DNA from: Sindora glabra
Taxonomy: Eukaryota; Streptophyta; Magnoliopsida; Fabales; Fabaceae
Direction of reading: 5' to 3'
DNA: 64,000 nucleotides
Assembly: GCA_020226215.1 (NCBI GenBank)
Contig: CM035235.1
Span: forward strand, 43,739,511-43,803,510
Numbering within the stretch: the first letter of the stretch is position 1; each line of letters begins with the position of its first letter. The position numbers and the translations under genes are program-made. Positions 38,458 to 49,973 of this stretch are shown here, one piece after another. The notes beneath the pieces are model-generated. The model was not told the origin of the DNA, did no database searches, and saw only the letters and a program-made list of their open reading frames with translations.

Positions 38458-38678
38458 GTGCAGTTTTGTCTCCTGAGTCTCGGAAAGAATCACTAAAACC
38501 CAAAAATCAAGCATTTTCCTACTTGGAAATTCTTACTTTCACAAACAACTTTGAAATTACTCTTGGAGAAGGAGGATTTGGGAAAGTTTACCTTGGCACT
38601 TTACAAGATGATTCAAAGGTTGCTGTTAAGTTACTTTCTCCATCATGAAGGCAAGGATATAAGGAATTTCAGTCAGAG
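38458..38678 (+). CDS. exon 9: kinase N-lobe with in-frame TGA
   Basis: After 'aacttcacag'. Encodes FSYLEILTFTNNFE, the glycine loop LGEGGFGKVYLG and VAVK with the ATP-binding Lys. TGA at 38,646-38,648 interrupts LLSPS-RQGYKEFQSE. Family members have a Ser there, so TCA to TGA is the likely change. The frame beyond stays similar and ends GAG/GTTAGA with the helix-C Glu. Confidence 0.93.
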
Positions 38679-38817
38679 GTTAGATATGAAACTTAAGTCC
38701 TGGTTATCAACATTTAAATACTGATTAGATGAATATAGATATGCTGAAGATTTAAAGTTCAAAGTAGTCTTCAACATGACATAATCCAACCATGACATTT
38801 TTAAATTTTATTTGTAG

Positions 38818-38944
38818 GCACGACTCTTGATGATTGTTCATCATAGAAACTTGGTTTCTCTTGTTGGATATTGTCATGAGAGTGATGTTAAGGCATTGAT
38901 TTATGAATACATGGATAATAGAGACCTTAGCTGTCAATTATCAG
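38818..38944 (+). CDS. exon 10: kinase helix C to hinge
   Basis: After 'tatttgtag'. Encodes ARLLMIVHHRNLVSLVGYC and LIYEYMDNRDL, the HHxNLV and hinge motifs of RLK/Pelle kinases. Donor TCAG/GTTTGT, phase 1. Confidence 0.92.
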
Positions 38945-39442
38945 GTTTGTCAAATCTTTTGCTCAAAATTTTTATATGGCATTACTCATGTAATGTTACG
39001 TTCTTCACATAAAAATTTTATCTTGAATGAGGTCTCGTTCGTTGATGATAATTGATAAGACTATAAGAGAATTGGATATTGGAACCGGTGATTGCCGGAT
39101 TCTGACCTGAATTAGAATGATTGTCGGATTCTATAACTTAAGCAAGAATAGCTTAGAGGAGATACAGCAACACGCCTAAAAATTATAAATAAAATGTATC
39201 CTGAATATTTTCTAAGGTGTTAGGCATAATCTTTTTAAGAATACGGAGGTCAATTCTCCTAAAGTCACATCAAGAGTAAACATTAGAGGACGTGGGGTTA
39301 AGGAACACAAGACAGAATGTCCATGTTTTAACTTTGCACAAAGTTTCATTCTGCCTCTAGATATAATTGTAAGACATGCATCATCAATGACACCATTTTG
39401 GCTTGTGAATACTCCAACTAAGATGTTGATGCTTGTATCCAG

Positions 39443-39505
39443 GGAAAAACGCTCATGTTTTGAAGTGGAACTACAGAATCCAAATTGCGGTGGACGTTGC
39501 AAAAG
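39443..39505 (+). CDS. exon 11: kinase C-lobe start
   Basis: 63 bp after 'gtatccag'. Encodes KNAHVLKWNYRIQIAVDVAK, the LxWxxRLQIAVDxA motif. Donor AAAG/GTGACA, phase 1. Short but consistent in phase with its neighbours. Confidence 0.88.
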
Positions 39506-39590
39506 GTGACAAAACTATTCATTTTTTCTTTGCTTTGCTATTACTAATTATTTCTCCATGATAATATGCAGTTACTTAATGGATATGCAG

Positions 39591-39780
39591 GATTGGATTA
39601 TCTACATAATGGTTGCAAGCCACCCATAATCCATAGAGACTTGAAGCCTTCCAACATCTTACTAAATAAAAGCATGGAAGCCAAGATTGCTGATTTTGGG
39701 CTGTCTAGAGCATTTATAAATGAAAAGGAGACTCATCTATCAACTCAACCAGCTGGCACACCAGGTTACATTGATCCTGA
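39591..39780 (+). CDS. exon 12: catalytic and activation loops
   Basis: After 'ggatatgcag'. Encodes GLDYLHNGCKPPIIHRDLKP, then SNILLN, ADFGLSR and AGTPGYIDPE. HRD, DFG and the DPE motif are intact, so this was an RD-type kinase. Donor GA/GTAAGT. Confidence 0.95.
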
Positions 39781-40133
39781 GTAAGTAATAACATCTTATC
39801 AATGAACAATTTTAAAAATATCTATTATTAATTAGCATAGGACAATTACGTATGGTTTCATTTTGATTGGTTTAGAAGGCTCTAATTTATTTACCAATAT
39901 TGCAAGATTTTCAATTTTAGATTGTTTCAACAATTAATATGAAAGATTGTAACCAGTGGCTGATGTGATTCTGCATAGTATTTTAGAAATGTACAATTTT
40001 ATCTCACATTGGACTTCAATGCATCTAAATGCCTCAATTAGTCAACTTGGTTGTTTTGATTGGATGGAAAACTTGCTTAAACATAAGGCTTATGGGGTTT
40101 CTTGTACAATCTAATTAGTTGTTTTTCATATAG

Positions 40134-40530
40134 ATTTCAAAGATCTGGGAATCTAAATAAGAAGAGTGATATTTATAGTTTTGGAATGATTCTTCTTGGG
40201 CTTGTCACTGGTCGTCCTCCAATAAGAAGATTATCTAATGATGACATCGATTTCATAGTTGACTGGGTTAATCCGAAAATCGAGAGGAGGAATATCCAAG
40301 AAATTGTCGATCCAAGGTTGCAGGGAGAATTTGACACTATTTCTGCTTGGAAAGTTGTTGAGATAGCAATGTCATGCATTGAACCAACTCCAACCCAAAG
40401 ACCAGACACGAGTCATGTATTGTAGGAACTGAAGGAATGTTTAGCTCCGGAGATAGATCATGATAGAATGGACGACCATCTGATTGGATCAGGCAATTCA
40501 CTTGATTTTACTCCTCCTTCTGTTAGATAG
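40134..40530 (+). CDS. exon 13: kinase end with in-frame TAG
   Basis: After 'ttttcatatag'. Encodes KSDIYSFGMILLGLVTGRPP, VDPRLQGEFD and PTPTQRPDTSHVL, then TAG at 40,423-40,425, then ELKECLAPEID and a tail ending PPSVR before the normal TAG (40,528-40,530). The family normally reads on from HV(V/L) into ELKECL, so the first TAG is a nonsense change. The usual Glu of LLELITG is Gly here. Confidence 0.93.
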
Positions 40531-40544
40531 TTACTAGTCACAAT

Positions 40545-40906
40545 GATATAGTTTGTGCAAATAAAAATGACAATGCTTTTGTGTTTTGAAGATCATTATA
40601 TCCACATCTTTAGGAATTTTTCTGCAAGTTACCATGTTTAACAATGCTAAAGAGATGTATGTCTAGTGTTCCCAGGATAAATTACACCTATAGTGTGGTT
40701 CGTCACTTTAAGTGTTATTAATGTATTCATTCTTCTTCTTCTTCTTCTTGATATAGTTTGTGCAAATAAAAGTGACAATGCTTTTGTTTTTTGAAGATCA
40801 TTATATCCACATCTTTAGGAATTGTTCTGCAAGTTACCGTGTTTAACAATGCTAAAGAGATATATGTCTAGTGTTCCCAGGATAAATTACACCTATAGTG
40901 TGGTTC
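40545..40906 (+). repeat. duplicated 157-bp 3' UTR segment around a TTC microsatellite
   Basis: 40,545-40,701 and 40,750-40,906 are near-identical direct copies (gatatagtttgtgcaaataa to tatagtgtggttc) separated by 48 bp that end in (CTT)n. Both carry AATAAA (first at 40,560-40,565, 30 bp after the normal stop), a plausible poly(A) signal for the receptor gene. The few substitutions indicate a recent duplication. Confidence 0.9.
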
Positions 40907-42756
40907 TTGTGGTGACTAGATCATGGTCATTGTGGTGACGGCTTAATGTCACTGTTGGGCAAGATCCCAAATTTTGGAATTTGTTTATTGTTGGCTACAC
41001 AAGTGCACTAGGTTCGTAATTATAATTTTATTATATATAATAAAGTAAAAATTGTGTAAGTAAATAAATATTTAAATTTATAAAATATAATTAATTGAAT
41101 ATTATATATTATATTTTATTTTTGAAAATATTAATTGTATTAGTATGATTTAATTTTTAGATAAATTAATTATATATATATTTCTATTAATATATTATTT
41201 TATGGCTTTTTACAATTTCAACTAGTTAACAATCAACTTTGTGAAACATTTATTACAAAATCAATTAATTTATCAGTTACTAATTTATTAGTTATTAGTT
41301 AGTTTGTGATGAAGTATAGGATGAAGTATAGAAGCTTATATTACACACATCTTATACTACACTATCTTCTATCCCTTACACTTCCCGCACTTATCTTGGA
41401 CAGTGTATCAAGGCTCAAGTCTCAAAGAACTGATACACCAAACTCATATCTAGAGATGGGTTTCTGGTTTCGCAAAAATAAGTCGTTTGTTTATCTGTTT
41501 GTTATATATTGTCCGATAATGTCTCTTTAAACATGATAGGTTAGGCTTAAGAATTTAAAAAGTATCCGAATAATGCGATCAATCATTGAGCTTTTGTGAC
41601 AAAGTTATTGTAAACTAGTCGCAATTATGTGTTTATAGTGATTCAAGATTGAATTCCAATTATCTAGTGGTATTGATTTATATTTTATTCATACTATTTA
41701 AACTTAGTATTTTTATCCTTGATCAATGGTGATAATACTAATTTAATTTTTTTCATTTGATTTTGTTTTTCAATTTCTTTTAATTTATCATTTGGAGTCG
41801 AATGTTAATATTAACCTAATTGATGATTGTTATCATAGGGCATTTCAAAGTGATATTGCACCATTTTGTCTATTCATTTTGAAACCTTCTTCGTGCTATG
41901 TGGGCAAGTTCCCATCAAAAGAATTAGGACCCTCTCCCATAAACCCAGCTGCATTTAAACTAATCGAAGCCACCCGATGTTCTTTTCCTAACCATAATGC
42001 ACAAAATGGGAATGATGGGCATAATATTTTTCCTCTAATTAAGGAACATTTTGTCTTACACTTTAGTGCAATGCTAAATACTCATTACTCCTATATTTCA
42101 ATTAATCCCAGACCAAAATAAAAACCAAAAATAGGGACTAAAGTTCTACCGTCAACAGAACAGAAAAAAAAAGCAAAAGTATTTGACGTGAGATCAAGAG
42201 TGTGAGATTGATCAAGATGATAGAATGTTTCAAAACACACTGTAAAACTCTCGTCTAATTTATATTTCACTCGCAATATAAGTGGGATTCAAAACTCAAC
42301 TCCACATATTCTGTGAGCAGAGAGTGGTATAGATGTGGATTTTAGAGTGTAGTCCATATAGTTGTTTTTCATAGCATGCCATGGTTGTTTCGATATCTTT
42401 GGTGTTGCCCAAGAAGATGGACTCATTACTTGCCATGGTTGTATTAGATTCACATCAGTTCCATTGACAAAAGAGGACCTAATCCACATCAAAATTAAAC
42501 TTGACATCCAACCGAATTATATTTCAATGTTTCTGACTAAAATGATTCCTCCTTTTGGAGCCTACCGATCAATGATGGGGAAAATGCTCCATATATATAG
42601 GCAAAAGCAATGCCCATTGAAGAAAGTTTGTTCTACATTAACAAATCGTCAAGATGGTAGGTAACTCCAACAACTACTTATGGGAGGAAATTGAATAATT
42701 GGAAAGACTAAATTAAATGAGAATTAATTTAACATGAATTAAATATAATATTTCAC
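40907..42756. other. spacer with short open frames, no gene recognised
   Basis: Open frames at 41,306-41,530, 41,792-42,121 and 42,362-42,664 plus strand, and 42,289-42,507 minus. None shows a known motif. 41,820-42,110 and 42,160-42,660 are GC-richer than the spacer and may be retroelement debris next to the pol fragment. A small internal repeat, (t)gccatggttgt, occurs at about 42,378 and 42,431. Confidence 0.35.
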
Positions 42757-44275
42757 AAGGCTTGAAGTACATTTTTGAATAAAAAGACCTAAACTTGAAG
42801 TAAAGGAGATGAATAGAGTTTAATAAAGATTTTGATTGTTCAATCATCTATCATCTTGGCAAGGCTAGTGTGGTGATAGATGCCTTAAACAAAAAATCCA
42901 CATGAAAAGAAATGGAAACACCTTTTGACAACCAAGGAGCATTGTTGGCCTAAGTAGTCGTTTAATCCATTTTAGTGGAACAAATCAAGGGAGCTCAAAA
43001 GGTTGATCCAAAGTACTCCAATTTGATGGAGAGTGCAATCGATAATCGAAAAATTGATTTGACCATTGATGATGGAGTAATTTGAAACTAAGGGCAAACT
43101 TAGGTTTTTATTGGTGAGCAAAATGAACTAATGCACCAAGCCCGTAATTTGTCTTACAGCATGCACCCTAAGGTAGCTAAAATGTATCACATTTTACAAG
43201 GAATCTTTCAATGGAAGGGAATGAGGCAAGATGAGCTTGATTATATACTCAAATGTCTCACTTGCCAATAGGTGAAAGCGGAACATCAATGCCTAATTGG
43301 AATGCATCAATCATTTTTTATCCTAAAATGGAAGTAGGAATGTGTTATGATGGATTTCTTAATTAGGTTGCCAAAGACTTTGGAGGGGTGTGACTCCATT
43401 TGGGTCATTGTTGACTAATTAACTAAGCTAAGGCATTTCCTACCAATTAAGAATACTTTTTCAATGGCTCAATATGCTTAGGTATACCTTGACATGATAG
43501 TACTATTGCATGGAGTCCCACTTACCATTATATCTTATTGAGGTATTTTTGGTAGTTTTTTCCAATAGATTTTGGGCACTCAACTATGGTTTAGTACAAC
43601 TTTTCATCTTCAAATGGATACGAATTATTCAAATCTTAGAGGATATACTTAGAGTTTGCAACCTTTAGTTTGAGGGAAATTAGAACAAGTATTTGCCACT
43701 GATGGAGTTTGCTTACAATAATAACTATCAATCAAGCATTAAGATAGCTCTACATGAAGCTTTTTATGGCTGAAGGTGTAGGTTTTGGCTTAAACTAGGA
43801 GAAGCAAAGCTCTTAAGGATGGATTTAATGATAGATGCATTGAAGAAAGTTCAAATTATTAAAAATTGATTAAAGATAACTCAAGATTGGTGAAAAATCC
43901 TATGAGAACAAAAGATGGAGAGAAGTAGAATTTCAAAAAGGAGACATGGTCTTCCTTAAGGTGTCACCTATGAAAAGAGTAATGTGGTTTAATAAAAATG
44001 ATAAACTAGTGCCTATTTATTGTTTCCAATCATTAAGCATGTATAAGGGATAACTTATCATTTACAACTCTAAAAAAGCTTATAAGTCATTCATCTAGTG
44101 TTTTATGTTCCATACTTAGGAAATATGTTCTAGAAGTATCTCATGTAATTAGAAGGGAACCATTACAATTAGACTCTAAATTGTCATATAAGGAATAATT
44201 TGTGGAGGCTTTAGATTGGCAAGTTCAAAAGTTAAGATCTAAAGTGGTCTTATCTATGAAAATCCATTAGGAATA
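42757..44275 (+). mobile_element. Ty3/gypsy (chromovirus-type) pol relic: RNase H end, integrase
   Basis: In order: the RNase H end (DFDCSIIYHLGKASVV, then DALNKKS), the integrase zinc-finger region (YSMHPKVAKMYHIL, LKCLTCQ), the catalytic core start (SIWVIVD, LTKLRHFLPIKN), and near 44,090-44,200 the C-terminal 'LRKYV...SHVIRREPLQL' motif. In these elements pol makes reverse transcriptase, RNase H and integrase. Many stops and frameshifts interrupt it, several where Gln, Trp or Arg codons are expected, so it is dead. Gag, protease and reverse transcriptase are missing. Plus strand, as is the LTR that follows. Confidence 0.9.
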
Positions 44276-44283
44276 TTAGGGGT

Positions 44284-44385
44284 GTCATGTTTGATAGATA
44301 GTGACTTTGCATTCAAAAGTTTCCTTAAAGGTCTTTAAGTTGTATTATGTGGTCATTTGATAGATAGTGACATTGTATTCAAATG
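44284..44385 (+). repeat. 35-bp direct repeat, 67 bp apart
   Basis: 'tttgatagatagtgac' followed by '(t/a)ttg(c/t)attcaaa' occurs at about 44,284-44,320 and 44,351-44,385, between pol and the LTR. Confidence 0.8.
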
Positions 44386-44589
44386 TGTTAGTTAGACTCA
44401 TTTATTATTGAAACTATTAGGAATCATAAGCAAGTTTAACTCTTCTTTTATATAAGAAAAAGTCATGTTGACTATTGATATTTTGCTATACAATTACAAA
44501 CTTTAAAACTAAGTGTATTATTCATAAAGTTCATTTAGTGTTATAAACTAAAGTATGACAAAGATAGGCTAGTAGAAACTAAGTGATCG

Positions 44590-46536
44590 AATTCTACACC
44601 AATCATGGTATGATAACTTTTTAAAATTTAAAATATTTTCCTAAATTAGTCTTTATGAAAATAATTAATTAACATAAAAAATATGAGATGGAATTTTAGT
44701 AGAAATAATAATTAATTGTTTCAATGGATTTTGCATGAAGAATTTGTATCATTTTAGTAAGGAAAAGTGTATGAAATAAAATATTTGAAGTTTAAAAGTG
44801 TTTATAAGTAAATATATAAGTATAAAAGAGATTTAAGACACTTTTAAAAATTATCCCTATGCTTATTTCCTTTTTTTACCCCAAAAATCAACCAAACTTC
44901 CTTTATTTCCCCACTTCCTAATCCTTAACTCTCCCTTTCAACTTCTTTATCTTCTTTTTCTCCTCCTCTTCCATATTCTTCTTCAATTAAGTAAAAAGAA
45001 GGTCAATATCTATCAACTTCTTCACACAATCAAGGTAAAGACATCTAAATCTCCTTTAATATAAAATTGTTCTTTAAATTTTCCTTTAGAATTAGTAGAA
45101 CTCAAGTATTGAGTTCAAAAAGGGAATATGAATCCTAACATTAAATTTTATGATTTGGAATGATTAGGAGCCACCAATATTTAGTCTTAATTTCCAAGTA
45201 TCTCCTTTATATTAAGTAAGTGACCATCCAAACTCTAATTTAAAGATTAAGTTGAACGAATATTTAGTTGAGTTATTGTTTTAGGCATAGTCAATTATGA
45301 GTTGTCATGTTTGCTTTTAACCCTTTAGTGGTAAATTACATAGCTAATTATAACCCTACTTTCAAGGGATCATAGTTGACTACAAGACTATTAGCTTGTT
45401 CTATAGGGGGCAACAGTCGACTATCCCTTAAAAACCTATTCTCAAGTAGTGTATGGTTGAGTATATAGTCAGCCCTTCTATCTTTAATAAATGATTTTTT
45501 TCAAATATTAAGGATCAAAATAAGTCTTTATAATTAAAATGTATGCATTGTATGATAAAATTAATCATGAATGATTGGCATGTGGCCATGCAAGAAGACA
45601 TGAAAGTGTTAACTCATAATATGTAATAAGAATTGAATGAAATTATGATGTATGAACTCTAGGCGTGACAATGATTAAGGAAAATGGCATAAAGGCACAT
45701 TAATGACAATTACATATAAAATTAGATTTAGTAACCTTTTATGATAGGATAAAATTAACTTAAAGGAACAAAGTTAAGTTTATAAAGGGATAAGTATAGT
45801 CAAGAGTCGAAAAGAGGTTTATTTACTTTATGATTGACTATTTATGAATACTTTTGAAATGTTTTCTTGAATTAGAAACATTATGCATTAAAAATGTTCT
45901 GGGATATTGTGTTATGAGTTAAAGTTAAGTGAGCCTACAATCTATATTCTTATTAATATTAATTAATGATAACCAATGGCTAAATTTGATATTGTTTAAA
46001 TCAAAATTTTCCGAATGATGAAGGGTAAATCCAATTCGTTAAGAGTGCGTAACTTCTTATTCTCATGAAATTTATTTTTATTAAGATGTTTGCTTACTAA
46101 GTCCTAAACATATCCTTTAGTGTTTTATTTTACAGATTTCACAAGTTAAACCTTCTCCTTCACCACCTTAAAGTTGAACTTTCAAGGGATTCTTCGATAT
46201 AGCTAGAGGCAACATTAGATATTTTTATGTAATTAGATGTTTTTTAGCCTTGTCTTGTTAAGGTTAAAGGTAAAGGAACACAAACTTACCTTTTTTAAAG
46301 TTAGTTAGTATAGTTTACCCCTAACTTAGATGGATTATAAGTCGATTTAACTTCTCTTATATATTGAATTATTTTATTAAGTAAATTTCATCCCCTACCT
46401 TATATAGTATGATCATATCCTTTTTATAGTTCCATATATATACTTAGGAATAGTGATAGGGAAGCTAGGTTATGCTAGTAAAAATCAAGAAATAGGTTCT
46501 ATATTAATCATGATTAAGGTTAAGTCATGATAAAAG
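44590..46536 (+). mobile_element. gypsy LTR, same family as 26,319-28,787
   Basis: Shares with the solo LTR, in opposite orientation, 'gtttataaaggga', a pyrimidine-rich block (tttatttccccacttccta), and the closing 'atgctagtaaaaatcaag' to 'aaggttaagtcatgat'. It contains a local cluster of 'tagt(t/c)gact' words (45,290-45,470). The left border is approximate; the right border is set by the primer-binding site. Confidence 0.65.
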
Positions 46537-46548
46537 TGGTATAAAAAC
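46537..46548 (+). other. retrotransposon primer-binding site (initiator Met tRNA)
   Basis: TGGTATAAAAAC matches the plant TGGTATCAGAGC site at 9 of 12 and is followed by ATGGTCTAGGTT, typical leader text. A primer-binding site marks the right side of a 5' LTR, although pol lies to the left of this LTR. Confidence 0.6.
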
Positions 46549-46889
46549 ATGGTCTAGGTTTCTAGTAGGATGTGACCTTTAAGTCATATCTATACACTAC
46601 CCGGATAAATGTTAACTAAAATTGTATCAATGGTATGTATGCACCTAGGATCACATATCACCAATACTATTTTGATAGACTTTATAATACCAATTGATGT
46701 TGATGGTGGAGTTTGCTTATAGTAAATTGCTTGATGATGATTTAATTATTGTCTAATTATTTGAACAATCTTATGAATTAAGCTATAATAAACATTAGGA
46801 GTTAGTTACAAGCTAGCAAAATCAAGCATGAAGAGTCATTTATAAGTTCACAAGCTTAAAGTAATAACAATGTTAACCTTAGCCCTATT
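46549..46889 (+). mobile_element. gypsy leader remnant
   Basis: Sequence after the primer-binding site, cut off by the copia LTR. No gag frame is recognisable. Confidence 0.35.
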
Positions 46890-48378
46890 AAAAGGGTTTT
46901 GATTATTACAAACCATTTTAATCTTCTTAAATTTGACAATTGATTAATTGGAATCCCAATGGAAAAAATGAAGATTAAAGGAAATTAAAGATTAAAGAAC
47001 ATCATTGGCTTAGTTAGGATTATAGGATAAAATTGCATAAGAGAAATTCATCTAAAAAGGGGTTTAGGTTTTTCATGAAAAAATATTAACTATTAAGTTA
47101 AATCTTGTGTTAAAAAGCTTTTAAAATAAGGTTTGCATGTTTTTAAAGAAGAAAACCATGAATCAGCAATGATTCTTTTTGAAAATCTTGAAAAACAAGG
47201 AATGAATCAATTAACCAATTGATTCTAGGCATTCAAAGAGTGAACTAGAATACTTGAATTGATTAGGCAATTAATTCTAGGCATTTAAAGAGCATACTGG
47301 ACATCATGAATCGATTTACCAATCGATTCTGAGATTCCAGAGAGCAGTCAAGTCAAAATGAATCGATTGAAAAATTGATTTAGTGTTTCAATTTTTCAAA
47401 AATCAAGTTTTATGAATCGATTAATGAATCTACTCATTACCCTATGATTTTTGTTCAAAAGCAAAATTTTCAAAAAGTAGAATTAATTAATCAATCAATT
47501 ATGCACATCTAAAGCTGAACCAAGACCAATTGATTCACCATGTGTTGAATTCAAATTGTATAATTAGGAGAATCGATTGAACAATCAATTCATCATAACA
47601 TTTTTGAAAACTTGAGGGTAACTTGAATCGATTGACCAATTAATTGACAAGGCGTTAACTGCCCCATAATGGCTATATTTTCTCTGCAATGGATTTTTCA
47701 ACTCTCTAGCCTCTATGTAAAGGCTTCATTTCAAGTTAAAAATAAAAGAAAGTGCTATCATTACTACATAGAAACAAGAAACTTCATTTTCTTTCATCTA
47801 ATACTTGAAAATCCCTTTAGCCTAATTGATTCAATTCCTTTCATTAGCTTCTCATTGTGTAATCCAACTTTTATAGTTTATGAGCTACATTTTTAAATCC
47901 AAATCATTCATTTGTTGTATATTAGGGTAAGGTATCCTTAGGAATATCAAGAGTGTTGAATCTCTTGATAGATAAAGGCTTTAAGAGAGGTTTTTCAAAA
48001 GGATTATAGAAGAAAGTAGAGATTTGTATTGAGGCTTCTTCAAATGCCCTCAAACTTGAAGAGATAGCAAATTAAAGCTCAAAATGCAAGTTAGGGAGGC
48101 TTGATAGTGGATGTATATCTTGGCTATTGGATTTTTAAGGCTGAAACCACTATATATAGCAATATTTGAATATCATTTTCTCTATCTCTCTATTTACTTA
48201 TATTGTGCTTTATTTCTTTGATAAATATTTACTGTTGTGCTGGGTTTGTATCATGTTGATTATTGCTTTCACTCTTGAATCACTTATATGCTATTTATCA
48301 TAACTAAGTACATTATTATTTTGTAGAAAGCTTTTATATCCAATTCATCCCCTCTTGGGTCAAATATTGAACAATATT
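46890..48378 (+). mobile_element. Ty1/copia (SIRE-like) 5' LTR
   Basis: Ends in 'ccaattcatcccctcttggg', as many plant copia LTRs do, and runs directly into a primer-binding site. It carries a promoter-like TATATATA at about 48,153 and the AATCGATT cluster at 47,190-47,640. The left border is an estimate. Confidence 0.6.
47190..47640. repeat. cluster of AATCGATT-type palindromes
   Basis: About ten variants of 'gaatcgattnaccaatcgatt' are scattered over 450 bp, for example at about 47,310, 47,361, 47,415, 47,571 and 47,624. Such repeated palindromes occur in upstream regions of plant copia LTRs and may serve as enhancer elements; that role is inference. Confidence 0.75.
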
Positions 48379-48390
48379 TAGTATACGAGC
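48379..48390 (+). other. copia primer-binding site
   Basis: TAGTATACGAGC matches TGGTATCAGAGC at 9 of 12 and is followed by TTGGCTCTTGGAAC, normal leader text for this class. Confidence 0.6.
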
Positions 48391-48424
48391 TTGGCTCTTG
48401 GAACAAGATCTTATGATCTCAAAA

Positions 48425-49973
48425 GGATCCAATGGATGTAAATAGTGTCAACATTTTACCCAAATGTCCTCCATTAAGCAAACCCCGAAGTTTCAACAGA
48501 TAGCACTATAGCTATTGAAACAAAAAATGAAAGATTTGATAGAATCTATTGATATTGATATATAGGATTTGATTGAAAATGGTTATAATCCACTAACTAA
48601 AAAGGAAAATAATATAGATGTTTTAAAACCAAGATTTGAATAAAGTGAAGAATGAGAAAAGAAAATGTTAATATCATTCAAAAGCTAAGCGGATTTTATC
48701 AAATGTTTTATGGCCTAATGAATATAAAAGGGTCTCAAATTGCTTAATTGTAAAAGAAATGTAGAATGTGCTTGAAATAGCTCATGTCAAGACCATATAA
48801 GTTAAAAAAAGCAAGATGCATACATTAGTTTATAATATGAAGTGTTTAGAATGAATGATGGAGAATTTATTAAAGATATAATGCAAAGATTTACTGCCCT
48901 TATTAACTAATTAAGTTTCTTAGTAAGCATCTTGCAAATGGAGAGCTTGTTCACAAAGTATTGAGGTCATTAACAATTGAGTAGCAACCAAATATAACTA
49001 TTGTTAAAGAAGAAATGAAAGTTAAGATTTAACTCTATAAGATTTATTTGAAAATTTAAAGAAGCATGAACTAGAGTTTAAGAGATATGCTAATGACAGT
49101 GAAAGAAAGAAAAAGTCTCTTACTGGTAAACTTGAAACAAATGCAAATGAGGATGAAATTGATGAAGATTACTAAGAGAAATTACTTGATACTTCATTGG
49201 AAGATGACTTAGCCTTCCCCACTAAGAGATATCAAAGGGCATTTAAAAGAATTGGTAGAAGAAGAGTGCCTCAAGCAAACAGACATACAATTAAATGAGA
49301 AGCTAGCAAGTAACTTACTCTAAACTACTATAAGTGTAAAAAGTAGGGGCATATCAAGTTTAAATATCTCATATACTTGAAGAAGTAATTGGAGCTTGAA
49401 AAGAAGAAGAACAAAAGTGCTCATAAGAAAGCACACTTAGTTGTTTGGGGAGATGATGACGACAATGATTTATGTGTTAAAAATGAAAAACATGAAAAAG
49501 CTTTTCTTTGTTTGATAGCATTGGGAGAACAAGATGGAGATAAGGTATCCATCTCTAGCTTAGATAATGAATTTGATTATATCATTTCCGATTTAAACTT
49601 ACATTTACTTAAGGTCAAGAGGAATATTGAACTCTCAAAGAAGTTAATCTCTTCTTTGGAAGACAATATTAAGCAACTAGAAAAAGAAAATGAAGAATTG
49701 ATTTAAGTAAAGAGTCTTAAGAAAATTATACAAAAATTCACCTTTTGTGAAAATCTTATGCAAAAGCTTGATAATTTAATTAAAACCCTTGAGAAGTTCA
49801 TAAAAGGTAGGGATTCACTAGACACTCTCCTTATCAAAAGACTAGTTTTAATAAAAAAAGATCTTAGTTTCACAATAAACAAAAAAAGTAATTTTTACAA
49901 GAACTTCTTTGTAAAAGGAACCATGAAGAGATTGCTAAAAATAACATGTTTCTATTATGGAGAAAAAAAGTAA
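48425..49973 (+). mobile_element. Ty1/copia SIRE-like gag relic
   Basis: Starts with MDVNSVNILPKCPPLSKP shortly after the primer-binding site, then 'MKDLIESIDIDI-DLIENGY', the gag core of this class. It continues with FIKDIMQRFTALIN, a decayed zinc-knuckle region near 49,320-49,380 (expected CxxCxxxGHxxxxC; here HIKFKY remains), and an acidic spacer with a coiled coil (KKLISSLEDNIKQLEKENEEL, 49,640-49,704) and 'LIKTLEKFIKGRDSLDTLL'. Frames at 49,389-49,706 and 49,758-49,973 are parts of it. Several stops and a frameshift make it inactive. Protease, integrase and RT are absent downstream. Confidence 0.85.

Larger units (their letters stand above)
22794..40530 (+). pseudogene. malectin-like/LRR receptor kinase, two premature stops
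   Basis: Thirteen exons join in phase to 2652 bases (883 residues plus stop), the usual length for LRR-I malectin receptor kinases, plasma-membrane proteins with a cytoplasmic Ser/Thr kinase. Order: signal peptide (1-27), malectin-like domain from FIGIDCGV (45 to about 370), juxta-LRR motif WQGDPCAP, three LRR exons of exactly 72 bp, transmembrane segment (about 522-543), kinase from about 571. Kinase motifs are all present: LGEGGFGKVYLG (587-598), VAVK (Lys609), HRDLKPSN (Asp705), DFG (723-725). TGA at 38,646-38,648 is codon 615, six residues after Lys609; TAG at 40,423-40,425 is codon 849. Frame and similarity continue past both. A read-through product is unlikely; a truncated receptor without kinase is possible. 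Introns 3, 4, 7 and 12 exceed 300 bp and hold no recognised gene. Confidence 0.85.

Noticed and set aside
42289..42664. Overlapping frames 42,362-42,664 (+) and 42,289-42,507 (-) as a gene
   Set aside because: No recognisable domain on either strand; more likely debris beside the gypsy relic.
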